Shown piece after piece: positions 1-8,546 of a stretch of DNA of 64,000 nt. Positions within the stretch are counted from its first letter, which is position 1, and every line of letters begins with the position of its first letter. The position numbers were made by a program, and so were the translations under genes. A model generated the notes under the pieces. That model ran no database searches. It saw nothing but the letters and a program-made list of their open reading frames with translations, and had not been told where the DNA came from. Where the stretch lies: contig CAYWPC010000009.1 of the NCBI GenBank assembly GCA_964460075.1, positions 20,382 through 84,381 of the forward strand, read 5' to 3'. The DNA is from JAMBLL01 sp964460075. Its GTDB lineage: Bacteria > Actinomycetota > Acidimicrobiia > Spongiisociales > UBA5794.

Positions 1-1
1 T

Positions 2-517
2 TTCAACATTCGCCGAGGCAAGATCGTGGTGTACCGAGTTCCCGACGTCGATCCGACAGCCACGAGCGAAGCCTTCGACGAGGTCGTCGCGCTGAGATTC
101 AGGTATCCGAACGGCAGCCCGAACGCAGAAGCGCTCATCGTTGATCCCGTCGATCCCGCGATCTATGTCATAACGAAGTCCAAGACAGAGGCCCTCGTGT
201 ACAAAGGTTCGCTGACACCAACTGAGGGGGATGCCGAACTCGAACTGGTGGCAGCACTCCATCTCGATGCCGAGGTAACTGGGGCAGACATTTCTTGGGA
301 TGGTGGCGTCATAGCGTTGCGAGGTTACAGGACCGTCTGGATGTGGAAGCGAGCACAGGGAGCGTCGATAGCCGACACTCTCGACACCGAGCCGTGTCTT
401 GCCCCTGCACCAGATGAGCGTCAGGGAGAATCGATCGCCTTCGACCGGGAACTTGCATACTGGACCGTGAGCGAAGGCCTGCGACCTGGCCTGCACTTTG
501 TGCCGGCAGACGTGTGA
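2..517 (+). CDS. C-terminal part of an unrecognised, probably beta-propeller-like protein (5' end outside window)
   Basis: The reading frame is open from base 2 (FNIRRGKIVVYRVPDVDP...) to a TGA at 515-517, so the gene begins upstream of the window. A GTG at 26 is available but is mid-domain rather than a convincing start. The residues alternate short beta-strand-like segments with Gly/Asp turns; AEALIVDPVDPAIYVITK reads like one blade of a propeller (secreted or esterase-like proteins often carry a similar 'EALLVDP..G.LYVVTK' blade). No catalytic motif or membrane segment is visible in the retained 171 residues. It converges on the DsbA-like gene. Function is not assignable. Confidence 0.7.
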   Translation, partial: FNIRRGKIVVYRVPDVDPTATSEAFDEVVALRFRYPNGSPNAEALIVDPVDPAIYVITKSKTEALVYKGSLTPTEGDAELELVAALHLDAEVTGADISWDGGVIALRGYRTVWMWKRAQGASIADTLDTEPCLAPAPDERQGESIAFDRELAYWTVSEGLRPGLHFVPADV

Positions 518-541
518 TCCACAGTCTCGATCCGACGTCTG

Positions 542-1138
542 TTATCGAGGTATCTGCGTCCTCTTGAACTCGTTCAGGTTCACCCAGCTAACCATGTCAA
601 CGATGCGGATGAGATCTTCGACGTTGTGTCGTTCCATGACGCGGACGAACACAGCCTGACCACCTGCAATGAAGGTTGGCACCCCGAACACAGCGTGGTC
701 CTCCAGGAGGCTCGTGTGCTCGATTCTCAACGTCTCGCGCTGCTCGCCTGAAGCTACGACACGGGCGACTGCGTCAGCATCGAGGCCAACGTTGGCCACA
801 ACAGATCTGATGACGTCCTCATCGCCAAGATGCAACCCTTCGTCGTGACGTGCAGCGAAGAGTGCCACATGGAAGTCGAGGAACTCGTTGGGAAATCGGT
901 CGCGAACCGCCAGCGACCACAGCAGTGCGCGTACACCAGAACCCGCTTCAGCATCGATCGCGTAATCCCATACGGCACGATCCTCAGGATCGTTGTGGCT
1001 CTGATGAAGCGAGAACGGGCGGAATGTCACATCCCAATCACGGCCGCTGTCGATCGCTTCGGCAACCACCTCGTTGGCGTTCCGAGCGAAGGGGCAGAGA
1101 TAGTCGTATGTGATCGCGAACGTTGTAGTCAAGTCCAT
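542..1138 (-). CDS. DsbA/FrnE-family thioredoxin-fold protein
   Basis: 198 residues. The N-terminus has the beta-strand then active-site helix of the DsbA family: ITYDYLCPFARNANE, where the usual CxxC is reduced to CPFA (single Cys). The cis-proline loop FGVPTF at about residue 150 is intact. An all-helical insertion separates the two, as in FrnE and 2-hydroxychromene-2-carboxylate isomerase relatives. A single-Cys site argues for a glutathione/mycothiol-type or isomerase-like reaction rather than dithiol oxidation. No signal peptide, so probably cytoplasmic. The SD-like AGGAG ends only one base before the ATG, so translation might instead begin at the TTG two codons later. It could be cotranscribed with the small gene just upstream (15 bases away). 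Confidence 0.85.
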   Translation of the reverse strand: MDLTTTFAITYDYLCPFARNANEVVAEAIDSGRDWDVTFRPFSLHQSHNDPEDRAVWDYAIDAEAGSGVRALLWSLAVRDRFPNEFLDFHVALFAARHDEGLHLGDEDVIRSVVANVGLDADAVARVVASGEQRETLRIEHTSLLEDHAVFGVPTFIAGGQAVFVRVMERHNVEDLIRIVDMVSWVNLNEFKRTQIPR

Positions 1139-1153
1139 GCTCCTGTCGGGGTG

Positions 1154-1426
1154 TCAACACGGTAGGGCGGTCGGGATCACTCCTGTCTGTGTGAGGTGCT
1201 CGCCCATCTGCCTCCTACTGACGCTTCCCTCCGCGACCTCGTCGTCAAGAGACTCCCTTTCGGTCATCTGCTCGTACACGTTCCTAAGCCGGGCGTGTCG
1301 TGCCGGCGGCATACGACACAATTGGGGTCCCGCAGGTATCTTGATCCCGTCGATGTTCGTCGAGATAATCAATGCAGCACGACAGGCACATCTCGGGCAA
1401 CGTCGACGCTGGGAATCCGACACCAT
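1154..1426 (-). CDS. possible small cysteine-containing protein upstream of the DsbA-like gene
   Basis: A 90-codon frame fills most of an otherwise 319-base gap (1139-1457) and ends 15 bases before the DsbA-like start on the same strand. The predicted product begins with a CxxC-like cluster (RRCPRCACR), continues with a hydrophobic strand and ends in an acidic/basic amphipathic region (VYEQMTERESLDDEV, SRRQMGEHL). That distribution looks more protein-like than most shadow frames, but I know no family for it and there is no clear SD. Otherwise the gap would contain only divergent promoters. Confidence 0.35.
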   Translation of the reverse strand: MVSDSQRRRCPRCACRAALIISTNIDGIKIPAGPQLCRMPPARHARLRNVYEQMTERESLDDEVAEGSVSRRQMGEHLTQTGVIPTALPC

Positions 1427-1457
1427 CCGAGTCGGTGACCGCTTACCAGGAGCATCC

Positions 1458-2396
1458 GTGGCACTGAACCGTCAACAACTCGATCGCTGGGTCGAAGCGG
1501 GGCTCATCACACCCGCCCAGGCAGTCGCGATCGAACAGCACGAGATCTCTCGTGACCGCCCGCGCCTCATACTCGAGGTCCTCGCCTACGTGGGCTCGGT
1601 GCTTGTGCTCACCGCAGGGCTGGTCTTCATCTCAGGGATCTGGTCCGACTTTTCAACACTTGGTCAGGCTGGAATCGCGTCGACAGGCTCAGCAATTCTC
1701 GTCGCTGTCGGCATCCTCACCACCCGCGAGCGAGACACCAACCTGGCGGTGCTCGGCCAGACCGCACTGCTGCTCTCAGTCGTCATGTTCGGCCTCGCTG
1801 TCGGCCTCGCTGTTTCGACCGCAGCCATAGGTGAGGTGTCGCTCTTGCTCGGGTTCGGATCTGCCCTTGCTCTAAGCGCTGGGTTCTACGTGAGGCAGCC
1901 CTCTGGGATCCAGAATGGCACGATGTTTGCCGCCCTCGTGGGAACGGCCCTGGCGATCACCGCAGTAGCTGTGACGGATCCGTCGATCCAGCCTCCAGGG
2001 CTCGCGATATCGGGGGCGGGCGCAATCTGGATCATACTTTCGGCAAGTGCGCTGTCTCAACAAAGGCGGCTCGGGGAGGCGCTCGGGTTGTTCGCGCTCA
2101 TCTTCGGCTCATCGCTCACTGTTGGCCCTCTCGATCGATGGCGAGCCATCGGCATGCTGGTCTGGTTGGCCATCGGAGTCGGATTGCTCGTCTACGGCAT
2201 TGCCGAGGATCGACTGATTCTCATCTTTGGAGGGATGGCGACGCTGATCATCTACACACCATGGCTCGTAACCGAGGTGCTCGACGACACGGTTGGCGCG
2301 CCGATAGCCCTCCTCATCGGTGGCTCACTTCTCGTAGGCTCGGCAGTCTTCTTCTCGAAAAGGAACCGACCGATTGGCCCTACGACGCATCCTTGA
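1458..2396 (+). CDS. DUF2157-type polytopic membrane protein
   Basis: I chose the GTG at 1458 because AGGAG (1448-1452) lies five bases before it, and because the product then begins MALNRQQLDRWVEAGLITPAQAVAIEQHE, the cytosolic helical head typical of DUF2157. From about residue 40 there are some nine to ten hydrophobic segments (for example the run around VLAYVGSVLVLTAGLVFIS and the C-terminal ALLIGGSLLVGSAVFF). Length 312 residues is ordinary for the family. Function of the family is unknown. The stop codon overlaps the 3' end of the convergent deoD gene by 17 bases. Confidence 0.85.
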   Translation: MALNRQQLDRWVEAGLITPAQAVAIEQHEISRDRPRLILEVLAYVGSVLVLTAGLVFISGIWSDFSTLGQAGIASTGSAILVAVGILTTRERDTNLAVLGQTALLLSVVMFGLAVGLAVSTAAIGEVSLLLGFGSALALSAGFYVRQPSGIQNGTMFAALVGTALAITAVAVTDPSIQPPGLAISGAGAIWIILSASALSQQRRLGEALGLFALIFGSSLTVGPLDRWRAIGMLVWLAIGVGLLVYGIAEDRLILIFGGMATLIIYTPWLVTEVLDDTVGAPIALLIGGSLLVGSAVFFSKRNRPIGPTTHP

Positions 2397-3096
2397 GCAA
2401 CGTGTCGAGCGCGAGCGTCACCATGTCACCGAACGTGCGCTCACGCTCATCTGATGTCGTCTCTTCCTGAGTGACAAGGTGATCAGATACCGTCAGGATT
2501 GCAAGAGCTCTCGCCCCCTCCTTGGCTGCGATGGCATACAGTCCGGCCGCCTCCATCTCCACGGCGAGCACATGCATCGCCTGCCACACAGAGAGGGCGT
2601 TCTCGTTTGGGTTGTAGAAGCTGTCTGACGAATGGACATTTCCTACGTGCGCGGGCCGATCGCCGCTTCCCGCAACCTGTGCCGCGGCTCGTAGGAGTCC
2701 GAAATCCGCCGTCGCGGCATAGTCCCAACCGCCATACCTGCTGCGGTTGACGCCTGAGTCCGTGCACGCACCGATCGCAAGGATCACGTCCCTGATTGCG
2801 ACGTCTGTGGAGATCCCACCGCATGATCCGACTCGTATGAGACGTTTCGCGCCATAGAAGCGAATCAGTTCTGTGATGTAGATCGAGGCCGACGGGATTC
2901 CCATCCCTGTCCCCATCACCGTCACGGGCACGCCCTGGTACGTGCCAGTGAATCCGAGCATGTTGCGCACGTCCGTCACCTGTCTGGCATCGTCTAGGAA
3001 CGTCTCTGCGATGTATTGCGCTCGGAGCGGGTCACCAGGAAGCAGCACAGCTTCGGCGATATCAGACTCTCCTGCGGAAATGTGTGGCGTGGCCAT
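2380..3096 (-). CDS. deoD: purine nucleoside phosphorylase, DeoD type
   Basis: 238 residues, the usual length for the hexameric bacterial PNP that converts purine (deoxy)nucleosides plus phosphate to base plus (deoxy)ribose-1-phosphate. Visible signature parts: substrate loop TPHISA near the N-terminus, LPGDPLRAQYIA, the phosphate-binding RVGSCGGI, the ribose-binding VEMEAAGLY and the catalytic-Asp segment TVSDHLV. An SD AGGAGT precedes the ATG by four bases. The gene stands alone and converges with the DUF2157 gene. Confidence 0.96.
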   Translation of the reverse strand: MATPHISAGESDIAEAVLLPGDPLRAQYIAETFLDDARQVTDVRNMLGFTGTYQGVPVTVMGTGMGIPSASIYITELIRFYGAKRLIRVGSCGGISTDVAIRDVILAIGACTDSGVNRSRYGGWDYAATADFGLLRAAAQVAGSGDRPAHVGNVHSSDSFYNPNENALSVWQAMHVLAVEMEAAGLYAIAAKEGARALAILTVSDHLVTQEETTSDERERTFGDMVTLALDTLLKDAS

Positions 3097-3267
3097 CGTG
3101 ACTCCTGATAGCGTGGCGCCCCACTCTACGGCTGGACGTCACCTTGTCGGCGGTCTGCCCTCCCCCGACGCCTCGATTCTGGACCGCTTAGGACGCGATC
3201 GCGTGGCCACCATGGCAAAAGAAGACCGATGGAATTTCGACCGTCCGGCCAGGTCGCTGCATCCCCC

Positions 3268-3273
3268 TATTGT
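3268..3273 (+). promoter_or_regulatory. -10 hexamer TATTGT at leaderless distance
   Basis: TATTGT ends six bases before the ATG at 3280, so transcription would begin at or next to the start codon. No SD is present between them. Confidence 0.5.
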
Positions 3274-3279
3274 GTTGAC

Positions 3280-4263
3280 ATGGCGAATTTCGATCCACAG
3301 CCTTGGCAGCCTCTCGCTGCACCTCCATTGACCGAAAGCCTCGAGAAGAACACGTCACTTGCATCAGCAGAATTGTGGCCAACGCCAGGTGTCGGCCCAG
3401 AAGATGTGATATTGGATGTCGACGGGTCAGCAATCGTCGGACTCGAGGACGGTCGCATCGTGCGAATTCGAGACGCACACACCGTGGAAGACATCGCACG
3501 CGTCGGAGGAAGACCACTCGGTGTCGAGTGGCTCGACGAAGGTGTGATGGTCGTGTGCAATGCCGACCTCGGGCTTCAGCGAGTCACAACGAACGGGGAG
3601 GTCAGTTCGATCACCCGTGGTATCGGAGACACCGATTTCCTGTTCACCAACAACGCAACGGTGGCGGACGACGGAACGATCTACTTCTCGGACACCTCGA
3701 CGAGGTGGACGATTCACGAGTACATCTCCGATCTGCTGGAGGGCCAACCGACCGGGCGAATCTTCAAAGTGAGCCCTGATGGATCGCTGCTGCTCGTCAT
3801 TGACGGTCTGCAATTCGCCAACGGCCTCGCTCTCGACCGTGCTCAGGACTCCCTGTTCATCGCCGAAACCGGCAAATATCGAGTGCACAGGCATTGGCTG
3901 CGTGGGGAGCGGGCAGGAGACACCGATCTGTTTCTTGATAACTTGCCTGGCTTCCCAGACAACCTCACCTTTGCAGACGGGATCTTGTGGGTTGCCTTCG
4001 CATCGCCTCGACAGGGCATAGTCGACCTGATGCTCCCCAGACCGTGGATGCGAAGACTCTCCAACCGAATGCCCGATGCGCTCAAACCGAAACCGGCACG
4101 TCACGGGATGATCATCGGATATGACAATGAGGGGCACATCGTCTACAACCTCCAAGACTCCTCAGGGCGAGTAGCCATCACGACATCCGCTCGCGTGCAC
4201 GACGGCAGACTGTTCATCGGCAGCTTGAGTGAACCGCATCTTGCCGTGTACGAACTCGGCTAG
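3280..4263 (+). CDS. SMP-30/strictosidine-synthase-like beta-propeller protein
   Basis: 327 residues from the ATG at 3280; an upstream in-frame ATG at 3229 lies in non-coding-looking sequence, and the leaderless -10 box supports 3280. The repeated Asp/Gly strands form a six-bladed propeller pattern. The segment FSDTSTRWTIHEYISDLLEG and GLQFANGLALDRAQDSLFIAET followed by LPGFPDNLTFADGILWVAF matches the strictosidine-synthase/APMAP type lactonase-esterase fold. No signal peptide is seen, so it is presumably cytoplasmic. Substrate cannot be deduced. Confidence 0.85.
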   Translation: MANFDPQPWQPLAAPPLTESLEKNTSLASAELWPTPGVGPEDVILDVDGSAIVGLEDGRIVRIRDAHTVEDIARVGGRPLGVEWLDEGVMVVCNADLGLQRVTTNGEVSSITRGIGDTDFLFTNNATVADDGTIYFSDTSTRWTIHEYISDLLEGQPTGRIFKVSPDGSLLLVIDGLQFANGLALDRAQDSLFIAETGKYRVHRHWLRGERAGDTDLFLDNLPGFPDNLTFADGILWVAFASPRQGIVDLMLPRPWMRRLSNRMPDALKPKPARHGMIIGYDNEGHIVYNLQDSSGRVAITTSARVHDGRLFIGSLSEPHLAVYELG

Positions 4264-4287
4264 AGCGCTCATCTCGGCCTGTCGAGG

Positions 4288-4308
4288 GACCGTCTGTCAC
4301 AGATGGTC
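4288..4308. terminator. candidate bidirectional hairpin between convergent genes
   Basis: GACCGTCTG and CAGATGGTC form a 9-bp stem (one G-U pair) with a 3-base loop in the 50-base gap between the convergent genes ending at 4263 and 4314. There is no U-run, so intrinsic termination is unproven. Confidence 0.35.
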
Positions 4309-4313
4309 GGCAA

Positions 4314-4583
4314 CTATTGCTTGACGAACCAACCGGAGTAGAGACCGACACCGATCATTGCAAGCCCGACCTGAATGGCGAGCTTGATCCAGTCGACGCC
4401 TGCTGTGTCACCAACGCCGAGCGACTGGGCGATGAAGCCGCCAATCAGAGCGGCGACGAACCCCACACCGACCGTTGCGCCGATCGACATCTTCTGTCTG
4501 CCTGGCAACAACCACCTTGCCAAATACCCAACAACCACACCTACGAACAGTGCACCGATGACGGTGATGACAATGCCTACCAC
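4314..4583 (-). CDS. GlsB/YeaQ/YmgE-family stress membrane protein
   Basis: 89 residues starting at a GTG with AGGGA eight bases upstream. Three hydrophobic segments with the family's glycine-rich pattern are visible: VGIVITVIGALFVGVVVGYLARWLLPG, IGATVGVGFVAALIGGFIAQSLG and WIKLAIQVGLAMIGVGLY. The LARWLLPG motif after the first helix is characteristic of the 'transglycosylase-associated' family, small inner-membrane proteins induced by stress; a molecular function is not established. Confidence 0.9.
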   Translation of the reverse strand: MVGIVITVIGALFVGVVVGYLARWLLPGRQKMSIGATVGVGFVAALIGGFIAQSLGVGDTAGVDWIKLAIQVGLAMIGVGLYSGWFVKQ

Positions 4584-4699
4584 GTGGATGTCCCTTTCGA
4601 GTGGGGGCCTGACGTGAGCATACGTGAGTCTTCACGCTCAAGGGAGATGGGCGAACGATTCTGACTGCAGCAAGAGTCACACCACGTTGTTCGAGCCAC

Positions 4700-5725
4700 T
4701 CACTTCGTTGCCGCCTGCATATCCCTGTGCTCGACACGACCATCGGCATGCATCGCGAAGCGACCTTCCGAGCGGGGATGCACCGGGTCACGAGTCGCCC
4801 AGGGCCAACCACCGAACCCGGTCGTTCGGTAATCGTCGATCGCTTGTTGGAGTTCCTCAGGGGTGTTCGTGACGAAAGGTCCGAGCTGGAATACCGGCGC
4901 ACCGATGGGCCTTCCCTGTAGGAGAAGAAATTCCGCCGGCTCTCCGTGGTTGACGATCGGAGCGAGCACGTCGGCGCGTACATGAACGCCGGTTCCGGCC
5001 GAGAACCGCACACCGTCGACAGCAACATCCGTTCCTTCGAAGAAGTGCAGCATCCTGTTGACGCCGGTTGGCGCCTTTGGGAGATTCCACGATGCTCCCG
5101 GTTCCATTCGGCCGAGCCAGATGGCCATGTCACCATGCTGGCTCGAAGCCCATGAGTCAGGGGGAGCGCTCGGTGCCACACGACCCTCGAGACTGCCAGC
5201 GATCACGTCGACGCGTACGCCCGGGACGGGAGTCACCGTCGGGATCGTCTCCGACCACAGCATCCGAAAATACGCTGGGACCATCTTCGACTCCGGTGGG
5301 AGGTTCAGCCAGATCTGGAATAACTCCAGCGGGTTGTCGGCCTCAGCTTGGATGACAGGGAACATCTCGGAGTGCTGGATTCCGCCTCCGGTCGTCAGCC
5401 ACTGGACATCTCCACCGCCATAACGAGCCGTTGCCCCGAGCGAGTCGGCGTGGTCGACGTAGCCGGTTCTCACGACCGTGACCGTTTCGAATCCGCGATG
5501 CGGATGCTGGGGAAACCCAGGGACCGCTTCGCCGTGATACATGCTCCAGCCATCAAGGCCGGAGAAATCTGAGCCGATGCGCCTCCCGACGAGAGATCCG
5601 ACCGGTCCAAGATTGGTGTCACCCGGCGGATAGCGGTCCACGTGGTGCATCGTCATGATGAAGGGGTCGAGTCCGTGCCACTGAAATCCGAGCTCCACGA
5701 GTCCCAGTACTGCGCTCTTGTGCAT
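4700..5725 (-). CDS. pirin-family bicupin protein
   Basis: 341 residues with the pirin N-terminal cupin: HPHRGFETVTVVRTGYVDHADSLG, then GGGDVQWLTTGGGIQHSEMF, supplying the metal-binding His-His-His-Glu set. A C-terminal cupin follows (around LHFFEGTDVAVDGVRFSAGTGV). Pirins are non-haem iron proteins acting as redox sensors or quercetinases; which applies here cannot be read from sequence. A GGGAGGG lies nine bases before the ATG. The last 40 residues (ATRDPVHPRSEGRFAMHADG) form the usual pirin tail. Confidence 0.93.
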   Translation of the reverse strand: MHKSAVLGLVELGFQWHGLDPFIMTMHHVDRYPPGDTNLGPVGSLVGRRIGSDFSGLDGWSMYHGEAVPGFPQHPHRGFETVTVVRTGYVDHADSLGATARYGGGDVQWLTTGGGIQHSEMFPVIQAEADNPLELFQIWLNLPPESKMVPAYFRMLWSETIPTVTPVPGVRVDVIAGSLEGRVAPSAPPDSWASSQHGDMAIWLGRMEPGASWNLPKAPTGVNRMLHFFEGTDVAVDGVRFSAGTGVHVRADVLAPIVNHGEPAEFLLLQGRPIGAPVFQLGPFVTNTPEELQQAIDDYRTTGFGGWPWATRDPVHPRSEGRFAMHADGRVEHRDMQAATK

Positions 5726-5772
5726 GCCGCACCGCCCTCCCCTGGTCGTTGTGTGTGCAACAGCAGCGGGAG

Positions 5773-6360
5773 CTAGGTATTCCGATATCTGGCTTCGGGC
5801 ACCTCATATTTGACCTGGCAGAAGCCATGGTTGCAGTACCCACCTGGGTTCTTTGCAAGGTACTGCTGGTGGTACTCTTCGGCGTAGTGGAACGGAGCGG
5901 CTTCGAGGATCTCCGTCGTGATCTCCCCGTACCCCGCGCCGGTCAAGACACGCTCGTATATGTCCCTTGATGCCGCAGCAGCATCAAGCTGTTCGGACGA
6001 GGTCCAGTAGATCACAGACCGATACTGGGTTCCCTCGTCGTTTCCTTGTCGGTTCCCCTGCGTCGGATCGTGTTCCTCCCAGAAACTCTTGAGGAGTACC
6101 TCGATGGGCACGGCCTGGGGGTCATACACAACCATTGCCGTTTCGGCATGACCTGTCCGGCCGCTGCACACTTCCTCGTACGTTGGATGTTCGATATGGC
6201 CACCCTGATAGCCAACCGCTGTGGTGTGGACGCCTGGGATCTGCCAGAAGATCCGCTCCGTGCCCCAAAAACACCCCATACCGAAGTACACGACCTCCGA
6301 GGCTTCGGGGAACGGCGGCACGATCGTCGTGCCTGTGACAAAGTGGGTGGTGTCGTTCAC
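5773..6360 (-). CDS. msrA: peptide-methionine (S)-S-oxide reductase
   Basis: 195 residues starting at GTG. The catalytic motif GMGCFWGTERIFW (nucleophilic Cys) is followed by GVHTTAVGYQGG, TGHAETAMVVYDP and the EEHDPTQGNRQGNDEGTQYRS block that binds the sulfoxide. The C-terminal GGYCNHGFCQ supplies two Cys that can act as resolving residues for thioredoxin recycling. It reduces methionine-S-sulfoxide in oxidised proteins. The Cys is encoded as Cys here, not Sec. Divergent from the ClC gene. Confidence 0.97.
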   Translation of the reverse strand: MNDTTHFVTGTTIVPPFPEASEVVYFGMGCFWGTERIFWQIPGVHTTAVGYQGGHIEHPTYEEVCSGRTGHAETAMVVYDPQAVPIEVLLKSFWEEHDPTQGNRQGNDEGTQYRSVIYWTSSEQLDAAAASRDIYERVLTGAGYGEITTEILEAAPFHYAEEYHQQYLAKNPGGYCNHGFCQVKYEVPEARYRNT

Positions 6361-6470
6361 GTGTACTTCTACCTCTCGGAAACAGGGGGCTTCGACAGCC
6401 GCATAAGTGGGATGGTTCTTTGATGCACGCGGCTACAACGTAACGCATGGCCTCGGTGTTCCTGCGACCT

Positions 6471-6498
6471 TTGAGTGCGCTCGCCGCAACGCTACCGT
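6471..6498 (+). promoter_or_regulatory. promoter of the ClC gene: TTGAGT, 16-base spacer, TACCGT
   Basis: TTGAGT (6471-6476) and TACCGT (6493-6498) are separated by 16 bases; the -10 ends seven bases before the ATG at 6506, giving a leaderless or nearly leaderless transcript. Confidence 0.5.
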
Positions 6499-6505
6499 CC
6501 CGTAC

Positions 6506-8500
6506 ATGTCCACTTTCTCCCACCGATTCATGCGGCGATCGAAGTCACGAGGAGCGGCGAGCTTCCTCATGGCTTCGCTGGTGCTTGGGGTGCTCGTGGG
6601 AACGGCGACATCGGCACTGGCTGTCCTGATCGACCTCGTGGAATCCGGGACTTCGTGGTTCGAAGAGTCGACCGGTTGGGGGGTGTGGGCGTTCTTCGCT
6701 CTCATCCCGGCGGGGATGTTCATTTCGTGGCTCCTAAACCAAAAGTTCGGCCCAGGCATCTCAGGTGGCGGCGTCACCGAGACGATGGTCGGCCTCAGCC
6801 TGCACGGTGGCTACCTCCCAACGAAGCACATCATCCCAAAAATCGTCGCCACAGCCGCGACGCTCGGAACCGGTGGCTCCGGTGGCCGTGAGGGGCCCGT
6901 CGTCTACATCGGTGCTTCTATCGGTTCTAAGCTCGCTCGCCTCACCAACTTCGATCACGACCATATCAGAAGCCTTGTCGCCGCTGGAGCCGGTGCCGCG
7001 ATCGGTGCATCGTTCAACGCCCCAATCGCTGGCATGCTGTTCGCCATGGAGGTCATCCTTGGTTCCTTCGCGATCAGGCACCTCAATGCAGTGGTCATCG
7101 CTTCGGTCGGTGCAGCAGTCACGGCAGATCTCCTCATCGGTCAGGACCTAATCCTGTCGTCACCTCCACACGATCTCGGGAGTCCCCAGGAGCTGATCCT
7201 GTACACAGCGCTTGCGCTGCTGGCCGTCGCCGTCGGCCTCATCTATCTCAAGTTCGAGGATTCCGCTGCGAAGTGGCGGTGGCCAGACCGCCTGCCCGGA
7301 TGGAGCCGACCACTGATCTACGGCGGCACCGTCGCGCTTCTCGGAGTGGTTTGGCCGGACTCGCTCGGCACGGGCCTTGACTTCCTCAACGGTCTGCTCC
7401 GCCTCACCGACGCAGGCTCCTTGCTGTGGTGGTCACTCGGACTCGTCGCGCTTGCGAAGATCGTCACTTCGATTTTGACAAGAGAAGGAGGCGGTTCAGC
7501 GGGAGAGTTCATGGTGAGCCTCGTCATCGGTGGCTCACTCGGTGCCGCCTTTGGCATGTTCGTCAGAAGTTTCGGAGGTGTCGAGTCGATCGACACGGGT
7601 GCATTCGTGGTGGTAGGCATGGCTGCGGCGCTCGCGACGACGGCGCGAGCACCGCTCACTGCTGTGATACTCGTCTTCGAGTTGACAGGCAACTACGGAC
7701 TCGTTCTCCCTCTGATGCTCGTGGCGGCGCTCGCAACATTCCTCGGGGATCGATTCCACCCCGATTCGGCGTACACGGCGAAGCTGCTGCGCGAAGGCAT
7801 CCGGCTGCCAAAGACCGAAGACATCGACCTCCTCGACACTGTCGATGTCCGAGACGTCATGCAGGACATCGACGGTGTGCTCCACCCGTGGCAGACGCTG
7901 GCAGACGCAGCCGAGTTCTTCGACACAACCACGCATCATGGAGCACCCGTTGTCAACGATGAGGACAAGCTCGTCGGCATCCTCAGCCTCTCAGACATTG
8001 CTCTCCATGGCGGTCCGAGCATGGAGAAGACGGTCGCCGAAGCGATGTCGCGCGATCCGATCACCATTTCACGGAATGACCCGGTTTCGATGGCTCTCTC
8101 AAGAATGGCGTCTATGGGCGTCGGGCGCCTACCGGTTCTCAGCGACGATGGTGACCAAAGGATCGTTGGCATGTTCCGCCGGGTTTCGGTGGTCAACGCG
8201 TATGAGCAGGCACTCTCAACGTCGAAGGGACGCGAGCTGTACCGCGAGCGGAAGCGCATCCGGTCCCAGCCCGGTGCAGATTTCGTCGAACTGGCCGTCG
8301 AAGAAGGCTCGCCAATCGCCAACGAGCTGATCGCTCAAGTTGTGTGGCCGCCAGACATCGTGCTCGTATCGATCCGGCGTGGTACGGCCGTCCTCGTACC
8401 TCACGGAGACACCCCGATTCGGATCAATGACGTCCTCACCGTCTTTGGCACGAGCGACTCCGTGGCCGAGATTCGGCAGCTCGCCGCCGCAGAACGATGA
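6506..8500 (+). CDS. ClC-family chloride channel/transporter with CBS pair and RCK_C-like tail
   Basis: 664 residues from the ATG at 6506. The ClC core carries the anion-filter segments GTGGSGGREGPVVYIGASIG (with the gating Glu of GREGP), ASFNAPIAGMLFAMEV and GGGSAGEFMVSLVIGG. After the membrane part comes a CBS pair (VRDVMQDIDGVLHP... and VAEAMSRDPITISRNDPVSMALS). The last 70 residues (FVELAVEEGSPIANELIAQV...VLVPHGDTPIRINDVLTVFG) match the RCK_C/TrkA_C ligand-binding fold. Aligned by eye to E. coli ClC-ec1, the internal 'proton' Glu (E203) falls on Val, while the preceding Glu is kept, so coupling to H+ may differ. The stop TGA is followed closely by the manC region. Confidence 0.92.
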   Translation: MSTFSHRFMRRSKSRGAASFLMASLVLGVLVGTATSALAVLIDLVESGTSWFEESTGWGVWAFFALIPAGMFISWLLNQKFGPGISGGGVTETMVGLSLHGGYLPTKHIIPKIVATAATLGTGGSGGREGPVVYIGASIGSKLARLTNFDHDHIRSLVAAGAGAAIGASFNAPIAGMLFAMEVILGSFAIRHLNAVVIASVGAAVTADLLIGQDLILSSPPHDLGSPQELILYTALALLAVAVGLIYLKFEDSAAKWRWPDRLPGWSRPLIYGGTVALLGVVWPDSLGTGLDFLNGLLRLTDAGSLLWWSLGLVALAKIVTSILTREGGGSAGEFMVSLVIGGSLGAAFGMFVRSFGGVESIDTGAFVVVGMAAALATTARAPLTAVILVFELTGNYGLVLPLMLVAALATFLGDRFHPDSAYTAKLLREGIRLPKTEDIDLLDTVDVRDVMQDIDGVLHPWQTLADAAEFFDTTTHHGAPVVNDEDKLVGILSLSDIALHGGPSMEKTVAEAMSRDPITISRNDPVSMALSRMASMGVGRLPVLSDDGDQRIVGMFRRVSVVNAYEQALSTSKGRELYRERKRIRSQPGADFVELAVEEGSPIANELIAQVVWPPDIVLVSIRRGTAVLVPHGDTPIRINDVLTVFGTSDSVAEIRQLAAAER

Positions 8501-8546
8501 ACAGTCGTTGTTTCCGCTCACCAATTCGGTACATTCGACACTGGTC

